Shown here: positions 26,691-36,181 of the stretch, piece by piece
How the letters are laid out: the number at the start of each line of letters is the position of its first letter
How positions within the stretch are numbered: the stretch's first letter is position 1
Assembly (NCBI GenBank): GCA_016709025.1
Contig: JADJEQ010000046.1
Span: 62,001 to 126,000 of the forward strand
Direction of reading: 5' to 3'
Source: Bacteroidales bacterium
GTDB lineage: Bacteria; Bacteroidota; Bacteroidia; Bacteroidales; Lentimicrobiaceae
DNA length: 64,000 bases
Notes under the pieces: model-generated
Database searches by the model: none
Told to the model about the DNA's origin: nothing
What the model saw: the letters and a program-made list of their open reading frames with translations, nothing else
Made by a program: the position numbers and the translations under genes

Positions 26691-29003
26691 TTAAAACCTT
26701 CCCGGCAGATCCCCCTCAGCAGCCGCCCGTTTTACCGGCTTGCCGGTCATTTCAAAAACCATCTCCCCACCGGCCATAATATCTTCATGCCGGATATAGA
26801 GTTTTGTATAAGGCTTTCCGTTAAGTTTAATGCCTTTGACAAAAATATTTCCTGGACTTAGGTTAAAGGCTTTTATGGAAAAAGCTTTTCCATTCTCCAG
26901 GTTCAGTTTTGCTTCGGAAACCGACGGGCTGCCCAGCACATATTCATTGCTTCCGGGGCATACCGGATAAAACCCGAGGGCACTGAAAATATACCAGGCC
27001 GACATCTGTCCGCAATCATCGTTTCCGGGAAGTCCGCCGGGAGAAGCATCGTAAAGGTTATCCATAATCTGGTGAACCCGTTGCTGTGTTTTCCAGGGGG
27101 CGCCGGCATAGGCATAAAGGTAAGGCACATGGTGGCTGGGCTCATTGCCATGAACATAGTTGCCGATGATACCGCGCTTGTCGATGTCCTCTGATTCGGC
27201 AATGTGCTTTTCATCCAGTTGCATGGTAAAAAGGGTGTCGAGGTGGGCGATAAATTCCTTGTTTCCGCCTGACCAGGCAATCAGTTTTGCAGGATCGTGC
27301 GGCACATAGAGTGAATAATTCCACGCATTGCCTTCGATAAAGCCCTGTCCTTCGGTCTTCAGCGGATCGAAATCCTTTTGCCACGAACCATCGGCCAGGC
27401 GTGGTCGCATAAATCCTGTGGCTGAGTCGTAAATATGCTCAAATGATCGGGCCCGCCGGTTGTAAATTCCGGCAAGTCCCCGGTGGCCCGCCTTCTCAGC
27501 CATACGGGCAATGCACCAGTCGTCGTATGCATATTCCAGGGTCTTGGAAGCCGCATTGGTGTTCAGGTCGGCGGGTGCATAGCCCAGCCTGATGTAATCG
27601 CCGATCCCGTCATAGGGAGCATAGGTAGCGCTGGCATCCATGGCTTCAAGCGCCTCGGAAGCATCAAATCCGGTAATGCCTTTCAGGTATGCATCGGCAA
27701 TCACCGGAACCGCATGGTAACCAATCATACACCAGTTTTCATTGGCATGGTGCGACCAGATGGGAAGTATGCCATGAACACTCTGCTTTCGATGGGCCAG
27801 CATGGAGTTCACCATATCCGAAGTGCGCTTTTGCTGCACAAGGGTTAGAAAGGGATGAAGCGCCCGGTAGGTATCCCAAAGCGAAAAAGTTGAATAATTG
27901 GTAAAGTTTTCTGCGTGATGAATATTCTGGTCAATTCCCCGGTAGTTACCATCCACATCCGCATAGATTGTCGGTGAAAGGAAGGCATGATAAAGACTGG
28001 TGTAAAAGTTTTGTTTAACCTGGGCGGTCCCGCTGACCTGGATTCTGCTTAATTCATGGTTCCACTTTTCGGTGGCATTTTTTCTGACCTGGTCAAAAGT
28101 TAATCCGCGTGCTTCCGTATTCAGATTTTTGAGCGCACCGTCGGTACTAACCCCCGAAAGAGCCATTTTCACCAACAGTTGTTCTCCGGCTTTCATGTTG
28201 AACCGGAACCAGGCTTTCACGTTTTTGCCGGCCATTTCGGGGAAGTTCTCCTTTTCGTTGAATTTCCGGTAGAATCCCCGGTAAATAATCTCCTCATTGT
28301 TTTCATATCCATAGCGGGCGATGGGTTTCGATAGCACCATGGCAAAATAAATGGTCCGCGTTCTTCCCCAGCCCCTTGTCTGCCGGTAGCCGGTAATCAG
28401 GGTGTCGTTTTCCACACGGATAAACTGCCAGATATTTTTGCCCGGGTAATTGTAAATACCGGCAGTCATATCCAATACCAGGTTGGATTCTCCTGCATTG
28501 GTGTATGTATAACGGTGTATGCCAACCCTTTCGGTGGCAGTCAGTTCCGCCAGAATATGGTAATCGTCGAGCATAACAGAATAATATCCCGGTGAAGCTG
28601 TTTCCCGTTCATGAGAGAACCGGCTGCGGTATCCCGAATCCGGATTGTCCCGGGTTCCGGGGTTCAGCCTGAGGGGACCGGTGGTCGGTATCAGCAGAAA
28701 ATCACCCAGGTCGCTGTGCCCGGTTCCGGAGAAATGGGTGTGGCTGAAACCGCATATGGTCTGGTCATTATACTGATATCCGGCACAATATGCGTACACC
28801 TCTTTGTTGTAGCCTTGCCCGGTTGAATATGGTACAGTATCGGTATCGGGGCTTAACTGCACCATCCCGAAAGGAACGGTTGCGCCCGGGAAGGTGTGGC
28901 CCATGTGATCGGTTCCGGTAAAGGGATTTACGTAATCAACGGGTTGCTGGGCAAAAAGCTGGCTGTTACAGATGATCAACAGAAGGCTGAGGGTATATTT
29001 CAT
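26691..29003 (-). CDS. GH92 family alpha-mannosidase
   Basis: 770 aa from MKYTLSLLLI, which starts a clean signal peptide ending QLFAQQ; the longer reading adds 16 atypical residues. GH92 signatures: VNPFTGTDHMGHTFPGA near the N-terminus, GYQYNDQTICGFSHTHFSG, SLWDTYRALHP, EGNAWNYSLYVPHD (containing the general acid Glu of the family), and GNDDCGQMSAWYIFSALGFY near the end, all in the expected order. Family reaction: calcium-dependent, inverting exo-hydrolysis of alpha-mannosides (mostly alpha-1,2) from N-glycans or mannans. Probably periplasmic since it lacks a T9SS tail. Not next to a SusCD pair here. Confidence 0.93.
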   Translation of the reverse strand: MKYTLSLLLIICNSQLFAQQPVDYVNPFTGTDHMGHTFPGATVPFGMVQLSPDTDTVPYSTGQGYNKEVYAYCAGYQYNDQTICGFSHTHFSGTGHSDLGDFLLIPTTGPLRLNPGTRDNPDSGYRSRFSHERETASPGYYSVMLDDYHILAELTATERVGIHRYTYTNAGESNLVLDMTAGIYNYPGKNIWQFIRVENDTLITGYRQTRGWGRTRTIYFAMVLSKPIARYGYENNEEIIYRGFYRKFNEKENFPEMAGKNVKAWFRFNMKAGEQLLVKMALSGVSTDGALKNLNTEARGLTFDQVRKNATEKWNHELSRIQVSGTAQVKQNFYTSLYHAFLSPTIYADVDGNYRGIDQNIHHAENFTNYSTFSLWDTYRALHPFLTLVQQKRTSDMVNSMLAHRKQSVHGILPIWSHHANENWCMIGYHAVPVIADAYLKGITGFDASEALEAMDASATYAPYDGIGDYIRLGYAPADLNTNAASKTLEYAYDDWCIARMAEKAGHRGLAGIYNRRARSFEHIYDSATGFMRPRLADGSWQKDFDPLKTEGQGFIEGNAWNYSLYVPHDPAKLIAWSGGNKEFIAHLDTLFTMQLDEKHIAESEDIDKRGIIGNYVHGNEPSHHVPYLYAYAGAPWKTQQRVHQIMDNLYDASPGGLPGNDDCGQMSAWYIFSALGFYPVCPGSNEYVLGSPSVSEAKLNLENGKAFSIKAFNLSPGNIFVKGIKLNGKPYTKLYIRHEDIMAGGEMVFEMTGKPVKRAAAEGDLPGRF

Positions 29004-29210
29004 GATATCCTGAATAGAATTGAAGGAGCAAACATACATAAAAAGAGCCATAGCCCTGGCGACAAAGGTAGGTTTGGACTAAGCGGTAAAGATATCCCCT
29101 GATTGGCAAGCAGCATAATGCCGGGTAACACCATTCTTTATGATTCCGGCTTCAGAAAATAATTTGAAAGTTGGCCAGCATCTTTTCTTTAGATTTTGGT
29201 CTATAATATA

Positions 29211-29510
29211 TTACAATAGTAGGTCACGGAATATTAAGTTTGTCAGGTTCTTTGCATCCCAGCTAGGAAATAGGTCTTCAAGTATCTCGTAGAATAGAAT
29301 ATAATCTTCAATAATCAATCCTCTGATCTGGTCTAGTTTTGTTTTTATTCCTATTTCAGGATTTTTTGAGACAATTTTAAGTTCTGTTTTAAACTTTTTA
29401 TAAAGTTTGATTGAGTAATGTCCGCTTTTATTCCTTTTATTAAAGAATTCAAGAATTTCCCGTAATTGAATTTCTGAATTTTTTGACCAGACTATTTCCC
29501 GCTTAGCCAT
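29211..29510 (-). CDS. ParE/RelE-type toxin, possibly frameshifted at its end
   Basis: 99 aa. The N-terminal half (IVWSKNSEIQLREILEFF; GIKTKLDQIRGLIIEDYILFY) is typical of ParE-like toxins. The family normally ends W-D-x-R-Q-N-P-x-K-L. Here the frame gives SWDAKNLTNLIFRD, whereas an adjacent frame reads CKEPDKLNIP and stops, so a 1-base indel near the WD codons is likely. The gene may still work or be inactive. It overlaps the upstream antitoxin gene by 19 nt. Confidence 0.7.
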   Translation of the reverse strand: MAKREIVWSKNSEIQLREILEFFNKRNKSGHYSIKLYKKFKTELKIVSKNPEIGIKTKLDQIRGLIIEDYILFYEILEDLFPSWDAKNLTNLIFRDLLL

Positions 29511-29728
29511 TCTTCAACTTTTTGATCCATTTCAGATTGTGGAATCACATTACCATTTTTCCCTTCTTTGCTTGCATATAACAATTCTTCCTCCTGGTCA
29601 GCCGTTAATTCAATAATGGGCTCCTTTTTATTGTAGTCCAGAATTGTCTTGATAGCATTGAGAAAGTCAATGTCTTCAATTCTTGAGATACGGAGAATTA
29701 GTTCTTGTTTTAACTGAAAAGCATTCAT
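29492..29728 (-). CDS. Antitoxin partner of the ParE-type toxin
   Basis: 78 aa, acidic. N-terminal MNAFQLKQELILRISRIED and C-terminal EMDQKVEEWLSGK match the small two-helix antitoxins usually found before ParE-type toxins in this phylum. No DNA-binding motif can be assigned with confidence. Its stop overlaps the toxin start, so the order is antitoxin then toxin, as usual. Confidence 0.72.
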   Translation of the reverse strand: MNAFQLKQELILRISRIEDIDFLNAIKTILDYNKKEPIIELTADQEEELLYASKEGKNGNVIPQSEMDQKVEEWLSGK

Positions 29729-30152
29729 TGATTTTGTATTTAATACGGTATAAAGTTACAAAATTCTACGAAGTCAGGTGCATTTCAGGCTTTAAAATTT
29801 CTATACAACCAATAAATTACCGTGTGTTAAGTTTCGCATCGAATGAATAAAAGTTCAACCATTTTATCAGACTTAGAGACTGTTTAAATTTTACTAAACC
29901 CTATTGAAAATCGAATTAAAAATTTTAAACAGTCTCTTAAACTTTTATCTATCTGACTAATGGATGGGAGGCTCTTACTTTCTGCCAGAAAGAAGCATGT
30001 TAACATTGCGGCAGCGAATAAAATTTGATAATCTGGTTGAAAGAAATATAAATGCCCAATTATTAGTAAGAGATATATCAATTCAGGATCAAGGTCAACT
30101 TTTTTCCTGTGCAGGTTCAATACGCCGGATTTATCCGTACATTTAATCCGCA
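29729..30152. other. Intergenic region holding a MITE
   Basis: Between the TA pair and the flavoprotein gene. Open frames here (both strands, up to 100 codons) cross the MITE or lack family features, so none is called. Confidence 0.4.
29876..29936 (+). mobile_element. MITE-like element, intact copy of 61 bp
   Basis: Terminal inverted repeats GAGACTGTTTAAATTTT and AAAATTTTAAACAGTCTC, flanked by the 3-bp direct repeat TTA (29873-29875 and 29937-29939). Too short to encode a transposase. The TIR is shared with 54659-54748 and 26439. Confidence 0.8.
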
Positions 30153-30160
30153 TATATTTG
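30153..30160 (+). promoter_or_regulatory. Bacteroidota-type -7 element upstream of the flavoprotein gene
   Basis: TATATTTG matches TAnnTTTG exactly, 50 nt before the start codon. The -33 element is not evident. Confidence 0.4.
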
Positions 30161-30210
30161 TATTTCAGATATTGTACATTAACCACCTTATTACTTAATC
30201 AACCCTTTTT

Positions 30211-31668
30211 ATGGCAAGAGTAGTTGTATTGGGAGCCGGGATTGCAGGGCATACGGCCGCTGCCTTTCTGCGTAAAAAACTCGGGAAGCAGCACGAAGTT
30301 GTCGTGGTTACCCCGAATTCATATTATCAATGGATCCCTTCGAACATCTGGGTTGGGGTCGGGCGAATGACCATCGACCAGGTCAGGTTTAAACTGGAAC
30401 CCCTGTACAAACGATGGGGCATCGATTTCCGGCAGGCACGGGCAGTGAGCATTCATCCTGAAGGTGATACAACATCCGGAAAGCCATTTGTAAGCATTGA
30501 ATATACAACAGAAGATAAAAAGGGCATTGCCGACAAAATTGACTACGACTTTCTGGTAAATGCCACCGGCCCCAAACTTAATTTTGATGCAACAGAAGGC
30601 CTGGGTCCCGGCAAGAATACCGTTTCTGTCTGTTCTTACGACCATGCATCCCATGCCTGGGAAAAGCTCCAGCAATCCATTGCTAAAATGGAGAAAGGGG
30701 AGAAGCAGCGCTTTGTGATCGGCACCGGCCACCCAACAGCTACCTGCCAGGGCGCTGCTTTTGAATACATTCTGAACGTTGCTTTTGAGATCAGAAAGCG
30801 AAAACTTGATCATCTGGCCGAAATTACCTGGCTCACCAACGAATATGAACTCGGCGACTTTGGTATGGGTGGTGCCTACATCAAGCGCGGGGGATACATT
30901 ACTTCAACACGGGTTTTTGCAGAATCTTTCCTGGGCGAAAACAACATTAAGTGGATTAAGCGGGCAGGGGTTAAGAAAGTGGAACCGGGGATGATTCATT
31001 ATGAAACCCTGGATGGAGAAGAGAAACAGATTGGTTTTGATTTTTCTATGCTGATTCCCGGTTTTGCAGGCGTCGGTCTGAAGGCCTTCGACAAAACGGG
31101 GGCTGATATTTCATCCGCTTTGTTTGCGCCCAGCGGCCTGATGAAGGTGGATGCCAACTACACACAAAAGCCATTTGACGACTGGAGTGCGGCTGACTGG
31201 CCTGAAACCTATCAAAGTCCGGCCTATAAAAATATTTATGCACCCGGTATTGCCTTTGCGCCACCACATGCCATCTCAAAACCGATGACGAGTAAAAACG
31301 GTTTGGCGATTTTCCCTTCACCGCCCAGAACCGGCATGCCTTCAGGCGTTATGGGAAAAATTGTGGCCGAAAACATCATCAATGAGATCAAAACCGGCAA
31401 ACAGGAGTTTAAACACAAGGCCAGCATGGGGCGCATGGGTGCTGCCTGCATCGTATCGGCCGGTTATGGCATGCGCCGCGGGGCAGCTGCCACCATGACG
31501 GTGCACCCCATCGTACCCGATTGGGAAAAGTATCCTGAATACGGGCGTGATATTAAATATACCATGGGTGAAGCCGGACTGGCCGGCCACTGGATGAAAT
31601 GGTTTATGCATTATATGTTCCTGCACAAAGCCAAGGGATATCCTTTCTGGTGGCTGTTACCTGAATAA
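30211..31668 (+). CDS. Sulfide:quinone oxidoreductase-like FAD/NAD(P) oxidoreductase
   Basis: 485 aa. N-terminal FAD-binding loop VVVLGAGIAGHTAA (G-x-G-x-x-G). C179 in GTGHPTATCQGAAF sits at the place of the conserved redox Cys of SQR/flavocytochrome c families, C141 is nearby, and a third Cys lies in MGRMGAACIVSAG near the C-terminus. VNATGPKL and PGFAGVGL are the second dinucleotide-binding segments. The C-terminus ends in an amphipathic, Trp-rich segment (HWMKWFMHYMFLHKAKGYPF) suited to membrane attachment. Family role: oxidising sulfide at the membrane and passing electrons to quinone. The substrate is inferred. A 52-aa gene follows. Confidence 0.82.
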   Translation: MARVVVLGAGIAGHTAAAFLRKKLGKQHEVVVVTPNSYYQWIPSNIWVGVGRMTIDQVRFKLEPLYKRWGIDFRQARAVSIHPEGDTTSGKPFVSIEYTTEDKKGIADKIDYDFLVNATGPKLNFDATEGLGPGKNTVSVCSYDHASHAWEKLQQSIAKMEKGEKQRFVIGTGHPTATCQGAAFEYILNVAFEIRKRKLDHLAEITWLTNEYELGDFGMGGAYIKRGGYITSTRVFAESFLGENNIKWIKRAGVKKVEPGMIHYETLDGEEKQIGFDFSMLIPGFAGVGLKAFDKTGADISSALFAPSGLMKVDANYTQKPFDDWSAADWPETYQSPAYKNIYAPGIAFAPPHAISKPMTSKNGLAIFPSPPRTGMPSGVMGKIVAENIINEIKTGKQEFKHKASMGRMGAACIVSAGYGMRRGAAATMTVHPIVPDWEKYPEYGRDIKYTMGEAGLAGHWMKWFMHYMFLHKAKGYPFWWLLPE

Positions 31669-31686
31669 AAAATCTCTGCTGATCTT

Positions 31687-31803
31687 CAATAGTCGTGTAA
31701 TTTTAAGAATCACGCAAGGACGCAAGGACGCAAAGTATTGATTATCATTGAGTTGAAAATTGGCCATCCAATTATTCAATACTCTGAAAATCAGTTGTTT
31801 AAA
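31687..31803 (-). repeat. Dispersed repeat R2, copy B
   Basis: Reverse complement of the copy at 26492-26610, placed between the flavoprotein gene and the 52-aa gene. Confidence 0.7.
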
Positions 31804-31838
31804 AAAGTTTAACGATTGGATATAAAAAAACCGAAATC

Positions 31839-31997
31839 ATGAAAAATAAAACCGTACAAGCCTATTCCGACGAATCCTATCCACCTTTTCCAACCAAAAG
31901 TACCTTATTCTGGAGGCGCTTCATGCCCTGGCAAGCCTTCCGGTTCTTTGTGCTGAACCTGAGGATTTTGAAAATCGTTGTGGGTGGCCACTCCTGA
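31839..31997 (+). CDS. 52-aa small protein downstream of the flavoprotein
   Basis: Complete frame ATG to TGA encoding MKNKTVQAYSDESYPPFPTK, then STLFWRRFMPWQAFRFFVLN and LRILKIVVGGHS. It is aromatic and basic with a short hydrophobic C-terminal stretch (LNLRILKIVV) that may touch the membrane. Its composition is coding-like and it shares strand with the sulfide:quinone-reductase-like gene 170 nt upstream, so it may be a small accessory subunit. No family recognised with certainty. No good Shine-Dalgarno, as usual in this phylum. Confidence 0.6.
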   Translation: MKNKTVQAYSDESYPPFPTKSTLFWRRFMPWQAFRFFVLNLRILKIVVGGHS

Positions 31998-32469
31998 AAC
32001 CGGGATGATGGAGGTTGGCTGATTAGCAAATTAGTAGATTAGCTGATTAGCCGGCCTTACCGGCTAAAAATAATTATACATTAATCCATTTGGCCAGTCG
32101 GGCAGGCTGATTAGCCGATTAGCAAATTGGAATCCGGATTCCGATTGGTAAGGTTTGGAATGATGGAATGAAGGAACATTGGATCTACTGAAAAAACCTC
32201 ATACTTGAGAACTTTTTTAGGAATTAGAAATTGGATATTGGAAATTTCTTCTCTCAGTCCCTCAGTCTCTTAGTCCCTAAAGGCAATCCTCAATCCGAAC
32301 CAGAGCGATGCGAAGTTCACCGAAGGTAAATCCACAATTCAAATCCGATCTGACTGAGGTGGAGAGTTCAGCGCAGGTAATCCGAACTCCGAAATATTTT
32401 ATCTACAAATCCCTTTGCCAACTGCCCCTTGCTCTTTGCCAACTTTCTTTACAAATCCGCAACCCGAAA
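31998..32469. repeat. Intergenic short-word repeat tract before polA's 3' end
   Basis: About 32020-32130 repeats GATTAGC / AAATTAG words (GCTGATTAGCAAATTAGTAG), and about 32245-32280 repeats CTCAGTCCCTCAGTCTC, the same vocabulary as 14034-14150. No gene supported. Confidence 0.6.
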
Positions 32470-35271
32470 TCAATGAGCCTCGAGCCAGTTATTTCCTGTA
32501 CTCATCTCTACTTCTACCGGTACATCCAGCGTCATGGCCGTTTTCATCAACCGTTCAATCACCGGTTTCACCAGTTCGACTTCGGGTTTGTAAACATCGA
32601 AAACCAATTCGTCGTGCACCTGAAGAATCATTTTTGATTTCAGGCTCATGCCCGACAATTCATTGTGGATGTTGATCATAGCAACCTTGATCATATCTGC
32701 CGATGATCCCTGTATGGGAGCGTTGATGGCATTTCGTTCGGCAAAACCGCGTACAATGGCATTGGCCGAATTGATGTCGCGCAGATAACGGCGGCGTTTC
32801 ATCAATGTTTCTACATAGCCGTGCGATTTTGCATAAATAATGGTGTTGGTCATGTATTCCCTGATTCCGGGGAAGCGGTCAAAATATTGGGTGATAATGT
32901 CGGCGGCTTCACGACGTGGGATGGACAGCCTTTCAGAAAGACCGAAAGCGGAGATGCCATAAATAATTCCAAAGTTGACTGTTTTCGCGTTCCGGCGCAT
33001 TTCCTTCGTAACCTCATCAACCCCGATGTTATAAATTCTTGAAGCCGTTGCTGTATGAATGTCCAACCCCTGACGGAAGGCTTCCTGCATGGCAGCATCG
33101 CCGCTCATATGAGCGATCAGCCTTAGCTCTATCTGGGAATAGTCGGCCGAAAGCAGGGTGTATTCTTCATTCCGTGGAACAAATGCCTTCCGGATTTCAC
33201 GTCCCCTTTCGGTGCGGATCGGGATGTTTTGCAGATTCGGATTGTTTGAACTCAGCCTGCCGGTTGATGCAACTGCCTGATTGTAGGATGTATGAACCCT
33301 CCCGGTTTTATGATTGATCAGTAAAGGGAGCGTATCAACGTAAGTGGATTTAAGCTTGGTCAGTGACCGGTAATCAAGTATTTGCTGGATGATCGGGTGT
33401 TTGTTGATCAGTTTCTGAAGTATTTCCTCTCCTGTGGAATGTTGTTTGGTTTTGGTCTGTTTCGGATTGTCAACCAGGTGCATACGGTCGAACAATATCT
33501 CACCGAGTTGTTTCGGAGAACCAATATTGAACCTTTGTCCGGCAAGTGTGTAGATTTCACTTTCAACCTGTTTGATTTCAGTTTCAAGTTCAGCGGAATA
33601 TGCATTCAGATTCTTACTGTCGATCTTTACGCCTTCGGCTTCCATGGCCGCGAGTACTTTTATCAGGGGTACTTCTACCTGGTCGAAAAGTTCACGGGTA
33701 TCCGACTGAGCCAGTAAAGGCTCGAGTTTTTGCCGCAATTGCAGGGTAATATCCGCATCTTCAGCAGCATACTCCTTGATTATATTCTGGTCAACCATGC
33801 GCATGTTCAGCTGATTCTTGCCTTTTTTTCCGATCAGGGCTTCAATGGAAACCGGCCGGTAATTCAGATAAGTAAGTGCCAGATGATCCATATTGTGGCG
33901 CAGGTCCGGCTCTATCAGGTAATGCGCCAGCATGGTGTCGAACAATGGTCCGTTAACCGTTATGTTGTAGTTCGCCAGTATTGAAATATCAAACTTCATG
34001 TTCTGGCCGGTTTTCCCGATGGCGGGATCTGCAAATATTTCCGCAAACTCCGCTGTGATTTCAAAAGCGGTTTTTGTATTGTTGGGAACAGGAACATACC
34101 AGGCTTCACCGGCCTTTACTGCAAATGACATACCTACCAGTTCGGCATCCAGGGTGTCGAGCCCGGTTGTTTCCGTGTCAAAGCAAAATGAACCTGCCAA
34201 TTTAAGCTGGGCAATCAGTTGTGCCCGCTTTTCCGGAGTTTCGGCAAGGAAATAGGTATGTGGCGTGTTTTCGATGGTTCTGATGTTCGATTCATCGGGG
34301 ATCACTTCATTCATGGAACTGAAAAGGTCAGGTGGTCCTGAAGAGGAACCCTGCATCGTGATTTCATTTCCTCCGTTTTTAAGCGAAAGATCGGTTAAAA
34401 CACGTTTGGCGAATGTGCGGAATTCCAACTCTTCGAGCAACGTTTTCAATTTGTCAACGTCCGGGCTGGTTAGTTTCAGCGCTTCTTCATTAAAATGAAT
34501 CGGAACATCGAGGATAATGGTGGCCAGTTGTTTCGACATAAGTGCCTGTTCGCCGAATTCCTGTACTTTGGCACGCATCGGTGCTTTCTCAATTTTATCG
34601 GCATTGGCAATAAGGTTTTCAATGTTATCGAAATCCTCGAGGAGCTTTCTGGCCGTTACTTCGCCAACCCCCGGCATCCCGGGAATGTTATCTGAAGCAT
34701 CTCCCCAAAGGCCAAGCATATCCTTCACCTGGTCGGGCCGTTTGATCCCGAATTTGGCACATACTTCCTCCGGACCCATAATTACCGGCTTTTCACCGGG
34801 CTTACCGGGTTTGTAGATCAATACATTTTCAGTAACCAGTTGCCCGAAATCCTTGTCGGGTGTCATCATATAAACTTTGTATCCAGCGTTCCCGGCCTGG
34901 GTGGCAAGGGTTCCTATTACGTCATCGGCTTCGAATCCGTCAACTGCCAGGATCGGGACGTTGAATGCTTCAATCAGCCGTATGATATATGGAATGGCTG
35001 AGGCAATGTCTTCGGGCATACTCTCACGTTGAGCCTTGTACGCAGCAAAACTTTCATGCCTCACCGTCGGTGCCTGGGTGTCGAAGGCTACTCCGATATG
35101 GGTTGGTTTCTCATTTTTGATTACATCGTAAAATGAATTGGCAAAGCCAAGTACTGCCGAAGTATTCAATCCTTTTGAGCTGATACGGGGATTTCGGTTC
35201 AATGCATAATAGGCCCTGTAAATCAAAGCCATGGCATCTAACAGAAAGAGTTTTTTATCGGGTTGTGACAT
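32470..35271 (-). CDS. polA: DNA polymerase I
   Basis: 933 aa, the usual length. Three domains in order: 5' nuclease (about 1-300, LFLLDAMALIYRAYYALN; VDGFEADDVIGTLA; GDASDNIPGMPGVGEVTA), 3'-5' exonuclease (about 345-530, CFDTETTGLDTL with both catalytic acids of the D-x-E motif intact, so proofreading is expected), and the family A polymerase (LLSADYSQIELRLIAHMSG; RRNAKTVNFGIIYGIS O-helix; LQVHDELVFD motif C). Functions in Okazaki fragment maturation and repair. A single-gene unit with repeat-rich gaps on both sides. Start chosen at MSQPDKKLFLL. Confidence 0.97.
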   Translation of the reverse strand: MSQPDKKLFLLDAMALIYRAYYALNRNPRISSKGLNTSAVLGFANSFYDVIKNEKPTHIGVAFDTQAPTVRHESFAAYKAQRESMPEDIASAIPYIIRLIEAFNVPILAVDGFEADDVIGTLATQAGNAGYKVYMMTPDKDFGQLVTENVLIYKPGKPGEKPVIMGPEEVCAKFGIKRPDQVKDMLGLWGDASDNIPGMPGVGEVTARKLLEDFDNIENLIANADKIEKAPMRAKVQEFGEQALMSKQLATIILDVPIHFNEEALKLTSPDVDKLKTLLEELEFRTFAKRVLTDLSLKNGGNEITMQGSSSGPPDLFSSMNEVIPDESNIRTIENTPHTYFLAETPEKRAQLIAQLKLAGSFCFDTETTGLDTLDAELVGMSFAVKAGEAWYVPVPNNTKTAFEITAEFAEIFADPAIGKTGQNMKFDISILANYNITVNGPLFDTMLAHYLIEPDLRHNMDHLALTYLNYRPVSIEALIGKKGKNQLNMRMVDQNIIKEYAAEDADITLQLRQKLEPLLAQSDTRELFDQVEVPLIKVLAAMEAEGVKIDSKNLNAYSAELETEIKQVESEIYTLAGQRFNIGSPKQLGEILFDRMHLVDNPKQTKTKQHSTGEEILQKLINKHPIIQQILDYRSLTKLKSTYVDTLPLLINHKTGRVHTSYNQAVASTGRLSSNNPNLQNIPIRTERGREIRKAFVPRNEEYTLLSADYSQIELRLIAHMSGDAAMQEAFRQGLDIHTATASRIYNIGVDEVTKEMRRNAKTVNFGIIYGISAFGLSERLSIPRREAADIITQYFDRFPGIREYMTNTIIYAKSHGYVETLMKRRRYLRDINSANAIVRGFAERNAINAPIQGSSADMIKVAMINIHNELSGMSLKSKMILQVHDELVFDVYKPEVELVKPVIERLMKTAMTLDVPVEVEMSTGNNWLEAH

Positions 35272-35762
35272 AGGTTAAGCAGCTTCAGTTATAAAAAAAT
35301 GGAAGTTCTGATTTTTTGGAATTGCAGTATTGTCGTTCAGACAAAGATAATAAACAAGAGCTATCAAAATCCGGGAATGAGATTCAATCGCTGCAAAAGG
35401 AATTTTATTTCACCGAAGCCAGTGGCCTGTGGATGAGTTTTTCGTGACCATCACTAAAGGATGCGATTTGCCCTGCACCCTCAACAAGTTGGGACGAGGG
35501 ACGATTTACGAAGGAGAATCCTGCCACGATTTAGCAGACAAGGGGACCAGGAGACCGGGAGACAAGGGGAGTAAAAGTGAAAAGTTAAGAGTTATTGAGT
35601 GAGATTAGAGATATTGCTCCTCACACAAGTGAAAAATGAACACCACTTAGTAGGGCTTTCCTTGTTCCCATTTCCCCTTGTCTCACCGCCTGCAAGCTGT
35701 TTCGGCGGGCAGGCTTGTCTGCCAATTCAAAGACGAAAATTTTCCGGTTTAAGTCTATGCCC
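35272..35762. other. Intergenic region, repeat words, no gene
   Basis: Contains GACAAGGGGACCAGGAGACC words near 35540-35570. No convincing coding frame. Confidence 0.45.
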
Positions 35763-36134
35763 TTTGCTAAAAAGGGACGAGGGACGCAAAATAGGGTCGA
35801 GGGACGTTTAGGCCAAGGGACGAACCTCCACTTTCCAGGAAAGCCTGTTAAGTTACCCTCTCCTTGTCCCCATTTCCCCTGGTCTCCTTGTCTGTCAATT
35901 CAAAGACGAAAATTTTCCGGTTAAGTCCATGCCCCATGCTCCATGCCCTTTGCTAAAAAGGGACGAGGGACGCAAAATAGGGTCGAGGGACGTTTAGGCC
36001 AAGGGACGAACCTCCACTTTCCAGGAAAGCCTGTTAAGTTACCCTCTCCTTGTCCCCATTTCCCCTGGTCTCCTTGTCTGTCAATTCAAAGACGAAAATT
36101 TTCCGGTTAAGTCCATGCCCCATGCTCCATGCCC
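35763..36134. repeat. Tandem duplication, period 186 bp
   Basis: Two almost identical adjacent units. AAAAAGGGACGAGGGACGCA begins at about 35768 and again 186 bp later; the motif CAATTCAAAGACGAAAATTT occurs at about 35723, 35896 and 36082. The first flank lacks a 13-bp CCCCATGCTCCAT word, giving spacings of 173 and 186. High identity implies a recent duplication. Confidence 0.8.
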
Positions 36135-36181
36135 TGCCCTCTGTGCCCTGAGCTCTGTGCCCTGTGCCCTTTGCCCTGTGC

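Noticed and set aside
29884..30186. A 100-codon minus-strand frame next to the flavoprotein promoter
   Set aside because: It runs through the MITE end and the promoter region; the hydrophobic run is not a recognisable protein.
35723..36134. CRISPR array
   Set aside because: The repeated units are about 186 bp with no short regular repeats and no unique spacers; no cas genes are present.
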